A DNA stretch of 64,000 bases from Phoronis australis. Taxonomy: Eukaryota > Phoronida > Phoronidae. Of this stretch, positions 1 through 13,300 are shown one piece after another; positions within the stretch are counted from its first letter, which is position 1, and each line of letters opens with the position of its first letter. Position numbers and translations under genes: made by a program. The notes beneath the pieces were generated by a model. The model worked only from the letters and a program-made list of their open reading frames with translations. It was not told the DNA's origin and ran no database searches. The stretch is taken from assembly GCA_002633005.1 (NCBI GenBank), contig NMRA01000019.1, positions 1,357,604-1,421,603 on the forward strand, read 5' to 3'.

Positions 1-1240
1 GGGGCATCATGGTATATTGTCCATAAAAGTGATGAGTTCAGCATAATAAAAAGTTGTCTCCCAGTCCAGTTACGTAAGATTACCCTCTAATGATGGGCTC
101 AAGCTATATCAAGCACATCTATTTAGTAGTAGCCAAGCCGTATCAGGCCACCTGTTTTGGAACAGTGTTTGACGCCAAGAATTAATCACCACAGAGCAGT
201 ACACGTACTATGAATCTGGTCACATCAAAATACTGTAACTTCATTATTCGTGGGTCAATCTTTGAGCTTCAAAAACGAAATTTGAAGGCTTTCCATAATT
301 AAGAGAGATATGCATAAACTTTTAAACGCGGAAAAGCAAAAACAACCCAAAACACTATACAGTACAGCCAGGCAGCTGTGTGGTTTGTAACCCGAGTCAA
401 CAAACCAAACACACTCAGCATGCTACCCTCTCACTAACACTGGGGATAACTGAGCAAAATTGGTATGTGCGCACGCTAGCCTTGGGCAATGAAGAGGCTT
501 TGCATTTCCCTTTCTACGCCCAATGAAAGCTAAAGTTTAAAACAGGACATTTTGTGATTCTAGTATTTAAACACTGCAATAATCATGTTTCACTTTTGGA
601 TATTATGTGAATGAAACATAGTGAGAAAAATGACGTCTGATATGTTGTACTTTTCTTGTGTATTTTACAGAGAAAAAATTTGTTGCATTTAGTTTTCTGC
701 AGTTGAACGACAACAAAGCTGGCAGAAACATAAAAACGAAGAACAAGAACTTTTTCCAAATCCTGTAACTTGCCCAATAATCACAAAATACCAAAAAGAT
801 TTCATGTTATAAATGTGGACTTCAGTTTCTTTACTATGGACATGCAGTAGTATTCAGCAGTATTCAAAACACTAGTCATTCATGAAGAAGTGATTAAGAA
901 GAGCTGACGTCTGCTTCACAAAAGTTACATTTTACCTAAGACAGAAATTAAGCTTTACACTCTCACTTCACAATCGTTGAACAAAGTTTCAGTCACATAA
1001 TTATGAGTGCATCACAGTCTAGAAATAATTGATAGTCAGTAACTAGTAGTTATGTATATATTGTTAGATACTTTTGGGCTTTTGTGTGAGTGAGATTTAT
1101 TTGTTTTTCAGAAATAGTTGTGTGGAGCTTAACATGAACTTATTGGCTTAAGTCATTTCTCATGAAACAGGACCTTGAGAGAACCTGAAGACCATTTCTA
1201 TTGTTTTTTCAGAGGTCCACAACAAAAGCTCGCTACTTAC
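1..1240. other. VPS13 intron, no feature seen
   Basis: AT-rich intron running off the left edge. I found no exon consistent with the phase-2 donor at 1240, and no recognisable repeat. Confidence 0.6.
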
Positions 1241-1358
1241 TGAGGTAGTTTCGTGTAGTCTGGCTTAGCGGTGTTGAAGAAAGATATCTGTGTTTTAATG
1301 CATGGCACAATGTGATATTGGGAATCTTCTTGACTCTGAGCTGTGTGCCAGTCATCAC
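1241..1358 (-). CDS. VPS13: VPS13 exon: DDWHTAQSQ and KPDYTKLP block (last exon in window)
   Basis: 118 nt encoding (G)DDWHTAQSQEDSQYHIVPCI, then KTQISFFNTAKPDYTKLP. Matches ENWKEARR----MHILP--------KPDYPQLP of the family. Acceptor TTTACAG, donor CTCA|GTAAGT, phase 2. The next exon lies beyond the left edge; I see none in 1-1240. Confidence 0.92.
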
Positions 1359-4300
1359 CTGTAAAGAATAGAACAGAATATCATACATATCACTATCTGA
1401 GCATAAGTCTCCACAATCATGATATTGAATGTCACTGGCCACATGCAAAGAAATGAGAAACAGTCTGTCCTAAAATAAGGCACAGATTGATACTGCGAGT
1501 CCTCGTGGATTCAGGCAATGTGCCAATTAGTGCCTGCAACAGCAGTTTTACAAAATCAACTGATATGTAACTGATATGTTACACATGAATTAGTATGTTT
1601 CTTAAAATAGTTATTACCGAAAATATAATGTGTCGTAAGCTCAAAAAGCACCGAAAAGTATTAGATCAGGGAGCAACCCCATTTGAAAGGCATACTGCTG
1701 TCTGAATAATATCAATCATGGTATAATTATACGCCACACTGCTTCTCTCATCCAACACTGCTACCACTGTTACCATACTACATAACTGAGCCCAGATATC
1801 ACACAAGTCCAAAGCACCAACCAGTTAAGAAACGTGTTAGATTTGTCTTGTGACTAGAACACCAAGTCAACTATATGCAGTAAATTATCACGAGTTTCTC
1901 ACCAGAGTCCGCCAGCAGTACTTTGACATCGGTGACATCAATCACAAACTTATCATACAGCCGTGCTTCAATCTCAGACCGAGTCAGATCCTGCAGTGAC
2001 ACAACATGTAAGTTATAACACATTTAATGTGGCTAGAACTGGCCTTTTACCACAAAAATTATCTTTCGTGATTTAGACCACTCACCATTAAATGTAATTA
2101 TAAAATTGGTCTCACACAGTACCTTAGTCAAATAGAAGGCGACAGTTCACAATTATTATAACAAACTGTTTCCTCCATGCAATAGCCCAAGACCAGGCTC
2201 TTAAAGTTAGGCTGTCATGGGCATATTCCATGTGCACAGTATGGCGTTAAGGAATAACAAACTACCAGTTCTTTGAAAACTTAGAAATCACTTCTTATGT
2301 GTAATTATATAGATGCTGATGTTGGCCAATCAATAAACACAGAAAAATCAGGAACCCAATTGGGAATCGAACCACAGGTATCCAGATTGTCAGTCTAGTG
2401 CTCTTACCACTGAGCTACTGAGGACCCGACATCTGTGCAATTACTGTTTGCAGCCAACTATTATGTCATCCATCCCATGAGAGGCATTCCGCACTTCTTA
2501 TGCGAGTAAGGAACAACTTGAGATGTTCCTTTTTTGCACGAAACGCGTTTATAGCCACTTTCATTATGATGGACTATATTGTGTTTGTATTAACAGCATC
2601 TTCTGCCATTAGCTCTCACTAATTCTAGCGCAAAGGCCAAATAGCAGTGACAACATTGCCAATGGTGGGAAAGAAAAGGCAAACTAGCCCTGCATCACGA
2701 ATACTTGTCCAATCTTCCTAAAGTATCGTGCCGACATTGTGACCAAATATATGCAGTGCAACAAAAATTTGCAGGCTTTGAAATAACTGGCAATGAAAGA
2801 TTAAACTGCACCACAAACCTCGAGTGAATCAATCTTTGGCTGCAGCTCACTCCTGACTTTAAGGTGACCAAAATCAACAACTACAACGTTCCCTCCCCTT
2901 TGCAAAGTCCCGTGCTCTGGCACCACCACATATGGAGACATGAGGTCGACTGACAGATCTATTGTCTGGAATATGCATAGCAGAGCCACAGTTTAACAAC
3001 TGTAGAAGAAATTTCTTACCAAGAGTATACTAGAAAGCTTCTTTACCTGGAAATTTGCGTCTTCTCAGACTTAACAAAATAAAGTACCTTTAATCAAAAG
3101 AACCGGATCACCTTATTAAAAAGTTGCAGTCAAAACGTACTTTTAACATTGTCAATCTATGAATCCATATATTTTACAAACCATTGAAAATCACGGAACA
3201 GGAAGTGAAAAATACATGGTTTCACAACTTGGCAGTTAGGATTAAAAACGGAAGCTCCAGGCATAGCAAACAACTAAGAAACTTATGATAAGCATACTCC
3301 TTAGTACAATGCATTATAGTATCCAATCTTGCAGCTCTTGAACATTAGCTCCCAGGTATGATAAAATATACAAATACGTCATATATTGTCAGGGCCTACA
3401 CTAATACCTTGTGTGTCTGTACAGCATACTGCAGTCCTGCTAAGCTGTACTTGGACACTCGCTCCCAGGCATAACTTGCAGCAGCCTTTACTTCATCCAT
3501 GTTTAGGTTAGGAATGTGGAAGAAGGATATGACTTGTGACACCGCATGCTGAAATTATAAACAGTTACTAGATTCCTGTTGAAGCAAATCAAGTGTATAT
3601 GCGTGGGTGAGGTGTACACTGTTTCTCCCTTATTTTTTGTTTTACACTATGATCTGATGCCCCTCATTTCAAATATCTCTCATTATGTTTCAACTCCAGC
3701 TGACAGCTGTTTCCAAATCCAGACATTAATCTAGTCCATTGCTGAGTGTTCACATAGTCTTTTATCCCACATCATGATTTGCACACCAATTATCTACGAC
3801 AATAAATACACTTAATTGTGAACACTTCCGCCCTGATTGAAATTTTGGTCTACTACGCCATTGGTATGTTTTTTGGCCAAGACACATTGTATTCCATTGG
3901 GAAAAATGATCCCAAATCTAAATTTTAACTAGAAAAAATCAATTTCAGAAGTCAACAATTGAATTTATTTCAGCCAGTGTTTTACTAACATGTCATTGCT
4001 ATTGGGGTAATTGCCCTAAGCCGCACAAATGGAAGTTTGATCATTGCTTGTGGTGTCATGTATTCTTCAGTTCAGCTGCCATTAATAGATGGAGCTGTAA
4101 GTTGGTATATAACAAGTGTGAGCCACGTCCTGGGCGCGGTTTTTGAGGCAACAGCCAGAGGAGGTGGTTTGGACATCGGACTGTTTTATCTGCAACTCTC
4201 CATGGAGCTAGTGTAACCTATTTAGGTCATGTTATTGGACAGGGTAAGGTTGCCCCAGTAGATCCCATGGTTCAGGCCGTTTTGTCATTTCCAGTTCCCA

Positions 4301-7300
4301 CTGATAGCAGGGCTTTACGTCATTTCTTGGGAATGATTGGGCATTATCGCAAGTTCTGTAAGAATTTTGCCGACGTCTCTTTCCCACTCATAAATTTGTT
4401 GAAAAATGTCAAATTTGATTGGACTGAGCCTTGTCAATATGTGTTTGAGGAGTTAAAGGCCATGTTATGTATTCCTGTGCTCCAGTCGCCTGTTTTTAGA
4501 AGACCGTTCTCCAAGCTGCAGGTGCTGTATTATTGCAACACAGTAATGAAGACTCTGTTGAGGATCCTGTGGCATACTTCTCCAAGAAGTTCAGTAAACA
4601 CCAAAGAAACTACTCGACAATAGAGAAAGAGCTACTGGCTTTGGTATTGGCCATAGAGCATTCTGAGGTGTACTTATGCACCAGTCAAAAGCCATTGACA
4701 GTGTATACAGATCATAATCTGTTAGTATTCTTGAGTAAAATGAAAAATAAAAACCGGGTCTGTTAAATTGGAGCTTAACGCTACAGGAACATGATTAGGA
4801 GATAAAGGAAAATGTAATTGCAGACTGTCTTACACGATGTTAGAAGGAATCTGTGAAAGTAACATGTCGTGTTAGAGCGTATGAAGTTGCTAGTTTTGTC
4901 GATTGTACTTAAAATTTGTCTAGATCAAAATTTTCTTACTTGGTGGGAAGTGTCATGTATTCTTTAGTTCAGCTGCTATCAATAGGTGGAGCTGTAAGTT
5001 GGGTGTATAACCAGTGTGAGCCACATGCTGGACGCAGTTTAAGAGGCAACAGCCAGAGGAGGTGGTTTGGACAGCGGACTGTTTTACCTGAAACTCTCCA
5101 TGCAGCTTTCGCCCACCAGCTTTCGTCAACAACGCTATGGAGGTTTCTGTATATGATTATCCATAAAACCCGAGCCCCGCCCGCCACGTTGTGTTATCGT
5201 CACGACTCTGAACTCACTCAATTCTTCACCCACTGGCTTGTAATGTTGTTTTTGTAGTTGATTAGATTATACTTTATTGTTACTTTGTTACTTGTTTGAA
5301 AACTCCTTGTTTCTACTGCACTGTGGTACGTAACAGTGGTAAGAAGAATTGTAGCTGAATTTCTAGCTATGCATATTTTGATGTTGCAATAGAGTACAGT
5401 ACGCGCCAACAAGAGGCATAACGCATTATGTAATTGGTGGAAATATCACCATCCATGAAGAAGTTATATAGTTTTGCTTTACAAAAATTCCCACCTCATC
5501 ATACACTATCTCTACACGCTGAACACCCAAGTCCAGGGCAAAGTCTGCCTCCACATGAACTGGGTTGACATCAAAGGTCATCCGCAAGAGGGCGCTGTCT
5601 TGATCTGGGGCTGTAAACAACAAGACACAGTAAACACACTTCATCATTAAGTAACACTGTTATCATCTGCAACCAACAATCTTGAATTGAAACGAGCTAA
5701 TGTGATTAAATAGAGATTTAAACATTAAACAACTTCTTTAAATGACTTACTTTTTAGGCCAGAATTTCAGCGTCAGGCTTCAAAAGCGGGCCGTATATTA
5801 ACATATTTTGCCCCGCTCTTTATGCCATCTAGGGGGCCCACTTATGAGTCCCGAAACTGAAATTTTGCTAATGTCATTTCAATGAAAATAAGTGTTTTAA
5901 ATAATACGCATTAGCTGTAAGCTCATAATAGGGTTCTTTTCATAAAAAATGTACAGAGCATAATTTCACTATTCCAGAAAATTTAACGCAATTGCAAACT
6001 GAAAAAGCAATATGGCAAGTATACTAAATTATAATATACATGGCTGTATATTAAAAATGTTCCCACTTTTTTGAAAAAAAATTCTTTTTTACACTTTTTA
6101 TACCCACCTTTTGTACCTCACATTTGAAGTACCCAATTTAGTACATGTCTTTCGCAGACACCTGGATAATCATTACTACACAAAAAACACTGTAACACTT
6201 AGTATTATGTACTCATAGCTAGAAAGGCTCCGAACATCACCTACCATAAGATCCAATGTCAGAGGTAATAATGGAAACCATTTCATGATCAGCGGAGGCA
6301 CCCTCTATGCTCAGACTGTGAGCTTTACCCGTCACTCTGTAATTATTATTAACACTCGTAAGATTTGATTCAACATATTAGATACTGACACAATCGAAGA
6401 AGTGAGTTCAAAAGAAATAAATTAATAATGAACACAAATTAACTACTTTGGAGTGAAAAGTCATACAATCAATTGACTCAAATTATCTCAAAACCTTTGA
6501 CTTAAGAAGTAGTTCCTGGAATATTAAAGACAATGTGTAAAACTTTCAAATTTCATCCAAATTACCTAGGAGTTATATTCACAAGAAACAATACAAACAA
6601 CAAGATATAAAAACACACAATGAAATGAGTGATAAATTCAAACAACCAAATGATACAATATAAAACCATTAACAGCAATCAATCTTAAAATCTCACACCA
6701 AGTTCAAAAAACAACCACCAAAATGCCATCCAGTTTAAAAGTAAAAACGATGTCCATCAGTGTGGTTTGTCATGTTAGTTTTGGTATCTATAAACAAAAG
6801 CCAGGGAGGATAGAACACAAAGCATTACTACAGGTCAAGCTAGTGAGTTAGGGTTGAGGGAACCTTGGCTGCAGTGTGTAGGGGTTATAGGATGAAGCAT
6901 TATGTTAGTATTAGACGAAAATGAGGTTTAAAATCATTAAATAATTAAAATTCAATAGTAGGAGCACATAATCTGAAACCATAGCCTACTAAGAGCTGTT
7001 ACAAAAGAATCTGCATGAGAGGGGAACTTGAAATAGAAAACTGTGGGTGGTTGTACAAAACAACACTAGTTCGTATAAAAAACAATTGTTACCCACAGTT
7101 TTTTTATCCACAAATTTCTTGCAATAGGTATTACCCGTAAGCTGTTCCTTGCCAAGAAGTATGTGTACATCAAACTAAATTTTCCTGAATTATCAAAGAT
7201 GAATTGATGCTGTGCTACAACACAACAGGTGGTAACTCTGAATGATCCATAATGGTTCAGATCTAAATAGCGCAAATCACACGTGTGTTTAGATTCACGA

Positions 7301-10300
7301 TCAGCATCTTGTGTTTGGAGACTGGAGAACAGAGATGGCTGTTTGTGAAATATTTTTATGAAAACTAGAATAATAGAGTAACTAGATCACTCTGTATCAA
7401 CAGTGCAAGCAGCATATCCCTTCAAAAAACTATACCACAACTATATCATAAAACTTTATATACCCTACAGCTATTGGTTGGGTGTTTTCGTTCTCTGGAA
7501 TTTGATGATAGAATTTGCTGTCTTTGTCACACTGGTCAGGTTAAAACTGAACAACATTTTCTGTTTGAGTGTACGTTTTTAATAGATGCCAGAAATACCT
7601 TTTACTCTGAAGTTAAGATTGAATATCCACGATTTCATGCAGAAAGCTGAGAAAGTAAATTGATTACAATTATGCAAAAAGATGTTATCAGGAAAACTGA
7701 ATTCTTCATCAAAAATATTTTTGAGGCACGGAAAATTTTCATTTATATATGATCCCTCTTATCACTGTGTTCTCTGTTTGGTCCCCTTTCAATGCCTGTA
7801 CACTTGTTTTTCATTCACCTAAAGTGACTTATAAGCCCCGTGGTGTTCCTGTTTTGTTAGTACGTATTTATTGTTTTAAATCATCTGTACGAACACATGT
7901 CACTATAATAAAAAATCGCTTACTTGCTTACTTACTTATCAAGGTGAGTGAGTGAACCCATTGAGGCTGGGGAGGAGGGGTGAATATTCTGTATTTGAGA
8001 TTATGTACTTGTTATATATAAATAATAATATAGCACTGGATTGAATACAAAAGCTCAAATTTTGGTTGGCAGGACCAGTTTGTAGAATCTAAGCAAATTC
8101 AAGTCAATCATTTAGATGTCCAAACAAATTTAAAAAAATGATAGGTAGTAGTATTCCAAAGTAATAAAAAATAATGGAAATTATGGATGGTGGGTTAAGA
8201 TACAACAAAAATGCAAGTGACACAAGAAATGATGCCTAATGCTCCTCCCATACAGAAGAAATGATGCCCAATGCCCCTCCCATACAGATTTCATAGGAAC
8301 AGCTCTTATGTTTTCCTGAAACATAATTACATTACAAGCAGTACTTTAAGGTCAACACAATGTTTTCCAAAACTAATACTCATGATGATGGCCAAATTTT
8401 AATCACGGAATAAAAACTTTGAGACTAATAATCTGATATCTAGATGATTAATCTTGTTTTAAGTGACTGAGTATGGCACTCAGTACACAATATTTTTGAC
8501 AATGATGCTCATACAATATGACGTATACTCCTACATTCAACATCATATACACATACAGGGTAAGCCAAAACTGTACACTTTCATCTTTAATACGCATAAC
8601 ACCAGACTCTGGGACCGGTGGCCAAACTCACAGCATCTACTTCGACCTTTTAGTGTAAACAAAGACACTGTGTGGCGTGTCATTGGTCAAAGGAATAATT
8701 GGATTTTATTGGTCGACGTCATAAACTATTAAATTGTGCTCAGGAGAAGTGACAAAATACTCAGTATTAAACAAAAATCTCCATTTTTCTGTGACATGTT
8801 TTTAAAAGTATTCAAACATAAAAACTAAAGTAGGCAATCAGAATGGGTTCACTAAGTGCAACAGTGCATTTCCAAAAGGGTAACTATGAATGCTTCTTAC
8901 CATTTGATATTACCCGTACAACAGACAATTGCCATAGTGCTGTTGACTTTAATGATTGGTTTCTTTGGGATTATCGAACACCCATACTTCGTAAGTGTCA
9001 TGTGATAACTGCTGCTCATTGATGGCAAAATTTTTTCCACACATTTTAGACATTGCAGACCATAAAAACTAAATCTGTCATTGAAAATTGAAATGTGTTT
9101 CATCGTATGAACATCAAAAATCGATAAACCAAAACGGAAGAAAAGAGAAATGCACGTTGCAGCTGCTGTTCCTTTGTTGATATAACTCAACCTTCATTCT
9201 GAAACCTGCTTGAGCAACACAAGGGGGCGCCTTGAATTGTAAGCATACACCACTACTCATCAAAGTAATCTAAATACCCCCAAATTTGACAGGGGGGGGG
9301 GGGNGGGGGGGGGGGGGGGGGGGGCACCATGAAGTTTTGGCCCACCCAGTACATGTAATATTTGCCAGTCAGCCTTCATAAAGACTGATTTTACTGTTTT
9401 CTTTGAAACCAGTCCAGAAACTAGTTTTGGAAACACATTTTGAGGATAAAAATTCTTGTTTCACATGAATGCCTGTATTAATGGAAAAAGAAAACAATTG
9501 ATATTCTGATGTCAACAACATATATTGCAATTCTAACAATAAGAAATGAGTACTAGGAATAGAGCTAGCAAGCTGCAAGCCTAGCCACAGACTACAATGG
9601 AGAGAACACAGAGAGACCAGTGATTAACCTGTTAATTGAATGTTGTAAGCAGACTGTCACCCTGTAGGGAACAAAAGGGAGAGGGTGAAACAAAATAGAT
9701 TAGAATCTACCAACTACTTCATGTGACCTTTGGAAGTGTAATCTGCAGGATTCATTCATTCCACTCGCAATACAGCAAAATATTTATAATCATCACCTGT
9801 AACCACCAATCTACCTAGATTTGCCATACTCGTGTAAATTTTCATGATATACAATAGGATTGGTCAATTTTCAAGTAGAGTTTGGAGGTCACAGAGCAAG
9901 TACCAACATGCTCGTTATCAAGCATCTTAAAATTTGGGCAATTCAACTTCGATTATTTTCCCCACCAGACTTAAACCTTCTACAGTAAACTCTGAGGATA
10001 TATGAGAAGCCAGTGGTACCTTGCTGAAAAAAAATCTAGAAACAACAGGTACTGTATGAATGAGTTCAGGTCAAGGAAGAAATATCTGATGGTGAACAAG
10101 ACGCGAGCAAGTTAAAAAGCTCAGCTCAGCGTGAACTGAGCTTAGTGAGCTGCTATCTTAGGTTTTGAATACAATCTGCTGGTTACTTTCAAGAATCAGA
10201 CCTCCATTTGACTAGTGTCCAATGTGAACCAACTTTTTGAGTGAAAAGCAATCTGTTGGGGAGTGTAAAACCAAACTTACTGCGTTAACACTGAAATCAA

Positions 10301-13300
10301 AACAGTCAAAAAGTAAGAAATCAAGACAAATTTCTATTAAGTCAGTTTTGCAAATGTGCTCACAAGGTTTCAAAGTGAGAAATGCATAAAAAATGGCAGT
10401 TTTATGGTTCAGGGTGAGTTCAAAACAAAACAAATGCTGACAAGCTGATCCCGTTTCGTTCTGCAGGTATTAGTGTTTACAATAACAGCTGCAGTGTTGG
10501 GTGAACAGTTACCATTATTATAAACATGCTGTTAGTTGCATTATTATATGAATGTAAAAGCAGTCAAAACAGGTCTGACAGGCAAAAAGATCATGTTAAA
10601 CCATATTATCAAGCAGGGTCAGAGGTTATTGAAAAAAAAACATCTCAAGCCGTACACACTGGATACACCAGCATATGGGATGACAAACACGACTGAATGC
10701 TCATAAACTAATTCAGGGACCAGTTGGCAACCCTCTTGAAGGTTTTGTCTAAGAAGCTAAATCCAGAGGTTGTGCTAGCAACTGGAGGGACTTTCCATGC
10801 ATCATCTGGAGTGGACATTTTGCTCTCTGAGGTATCGACTCCAGTGAGTATCTTTACTTTGTAGCATCATTGGAAGTCTTCGGTGGGTAAACAAAGGGGG
10901 TGGCGACAAGGGGTCAGAAAAAATAGTATTGTCTTGATTTTGCTCCTTACTGTGGAAGAGGGCAACCTGGACATACATCCAACAAAAGATCCAAAAAGTC
11001 CAGCTGCTTACAACTTTTCATTAAGCAGAAAAACACTCATTATTTGCAGTCTCTTGCTCTTATCCGAGCCCTTTTGTAGTCAACAGACAGTGATGAATCA
11101 TGCGTTCACAGGGAAAATAATGCAAGTTTCTAGTGTGAACAATTTGCCAGGCCACAATTCCAGTACACACTTTCTTTCCAAACAACACAAAAAGGGGGAA
11201 GCCCAGGGACACTCACCTATACTTTTGTCGGCGAGTGCAGCTAGAAAATTAGGACACCCACCCATTAAAGGGACCCATTTGCAGGACACTTCAATCAAAA
11301 CAACACCCTTTCCCGGGGTTTTGTTCCAGATCAACTTTTTAGAGGTCAAAAACACAAACGCGACCCTCGTGTAGTGGATTCTTAGATGGCTGAATTAAGA
11401 TTGAACAAATCCCATGTTGTCAAAAATGGAAACACACTTTATAACTTCAGAATAAAGATAGTACAAAAAACCATTCTGCAGATTTGCAAAGTTGGAAAAA
11501 GATCCTTTGAAGAATCCCTTATTCCCAAAGTGAACCCTTAAGTAGGGACTTTTATCATAAAAGGCACTCTTTTGAAGGAAAACTGGTTGTGAAAAAGTCA
11601 CATTACTTTGTGAGTGGCACATTGGATAATACTTCTAATTCTTTGGCAGTAGCCCCACGAATAAAAAAGCCCACTTAGGTGTCTCACATAAAAGCGAAGC
11701 TGCATTTCTGAACCTATACAATCCCCCATCTACTACCAGAGTGAAACAGTCAGTTTGTGTAATCAAACTGGTAAGCTCGTGTTAAACCCCAGACAAAATT
11801 TGGTTTCACAGCGTATGTAACATCTCAGAAATGGCTGATGGGATTTGTATAACACTTCCACATACTATTTTTATGCACTGTTCTTCAAAATGGAGTTAGT
11901 TTGTCGTTTTTGAAATGTTCCATTTGCACGAGGGATTACGAAAACAGCAAAAAACTCAAAAGTTGCAAAAACTAAATATTTTAGAAATCTGTAACAGCAT
12001 ATTTTGAGATATTAGCTTGAACATTCGAATAAAATTTGGCTGTGTTATTGATACCATTGTTTCGCTATATGTGCTTTCTGTTTTGGCAAAATTTTACGTG
12101 ACCCGATTGATGACACACTGGTATAATATCAAAAATTAGTCTATACTAGGCTTTCTGCTTTCAGAAAATGTATACATACAATTTCAACACTTTTGTAAAA
12201 ATTTGGCTAAATTCAGACGCGGTGCCCATGTATCACATACCTTAAAACTGTAATGACCAGAACATAATGATCCACTTGATATGGCAAGTAAATAAACAAG
12301 AATGACTTTTAATTACCACAATTGCCCATTCACTACACCCAAGAGGGAGCAGTGCTTTTGTCATGGAATCACCTACAGCGCAATAAGAGCCATCTACCCC
12401 ACATGACCACTTCAAGGACACCTCCCACTTATAGTATCTAGACAGTGATATTTAGAGTTGACTATGTCTGTGTGTGTACCTGAAGCCATCAGAACCTGGC
12501 CTGTTCTCAAACGTGGACTGAAGACTGGCCACAGAAGCTCTCAGTACGTTCTCGCTAAAGTTGGAGAGAGTCAGGGAGACTTCCGACAGCTCCAGTTGGA
12601 CAGCATGCTCCACATACTGAGAAATATCAAGACTTGGTGTGAACTCATAAATCTGTATAATCAGTCTCCAACGAAAAGTAAATACAGGGTGCTTCAGAAG
12701 AAATGGACCGAATCTTAAAGCAGTTCAGTAAGTTCTTACAGTATATGCTAATTTCACATTAAGTTTCAAACGATTAGTGAACACAAGACTGTCACAAGTA
12801 ACACAGCATTGGACTGGGTTTTGAATGAGCAGCAGTACCTCCTGTTCATTATGTGCAACAGCACCCTCTGGATGCTGTACTGATACTATCAATATGGTAG
12901 TTCACAGCTGTGTGGGTATAGAGCACTGTGAAATAGGTCCACCTTTTTGAGTCACACCGCATTACAGTTTAAACAAATTACATACAATATACCAAAGGAT
13001 ATACATGACAAGCTGCTCAGGGGTTTGCGAATGACCATTATTTAGAATTTTGCTTAAGTAAAATAAATCAAGAACTATATAATTCACTGCCGGCTCTCAG
13101 AGCACTCAATTATTGTTAGAGGACTAACACTATGGAACTTCAGGTTATAGAGTATTTAGTTCAGCAGCTGATTAATATCTTGTGAAACCAATTACTGTCA
13201 ACTTTCTGAGACAACAATCCACCAGTTAACAGATGAACATTTAGTCATTTCAACTCACAGCAGGTGGTCGGTTGCTAACAACACCGTCCTCTGTATATCC

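Larger units (their letters stand above)
4054..5335 (+). mobile_element. Internally deleted Ty3/Gypsy LTR retrotransposon in a VPS13 intron
   Basis: The element starts TGTCATG, ends TACGTAACA, and is bracketed by a perfect 4-bp direct repeat GTGG (4050-4053 and 5336-5339). A truncated left LTR copy (4054 to about 4208) and a full right LTR (4951-5335) share about 155 bp with scattered mismatches. Between them is only the end of reverse transcriptase and an RNase H-like domain, broken by a deletion/frameshift near 4505-4530 and by stops after 4764. Primer-binding site, gag, protease and most of RT are gone. It lies antisense to VPS13. LTR divergence and broken frames mark it as an old, inactive copy. 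Confidence 0.92.
6337..12479. other. 6.1-kb VPS13 intron, repeat-rich
   Basis: It contains a LINE 3' end (about 7485-7945), a 32-bp tandem duplication (8226-8288), a poly-G tract with an N (9292-9324) and a 163-codon open frame (10883-11374) of unknown meaning. No exon is needed here, since the flanking VPS13 exons join in phase and align without a gap. Confidence 0.6.

Noticed and set aside
2351-2427. Functional tRNA-Val(GAC) gene
   Set aside because: T stem has at least two mismatches, the acceptor stem does not pair properly, and sequence continues as a SINE-like body.
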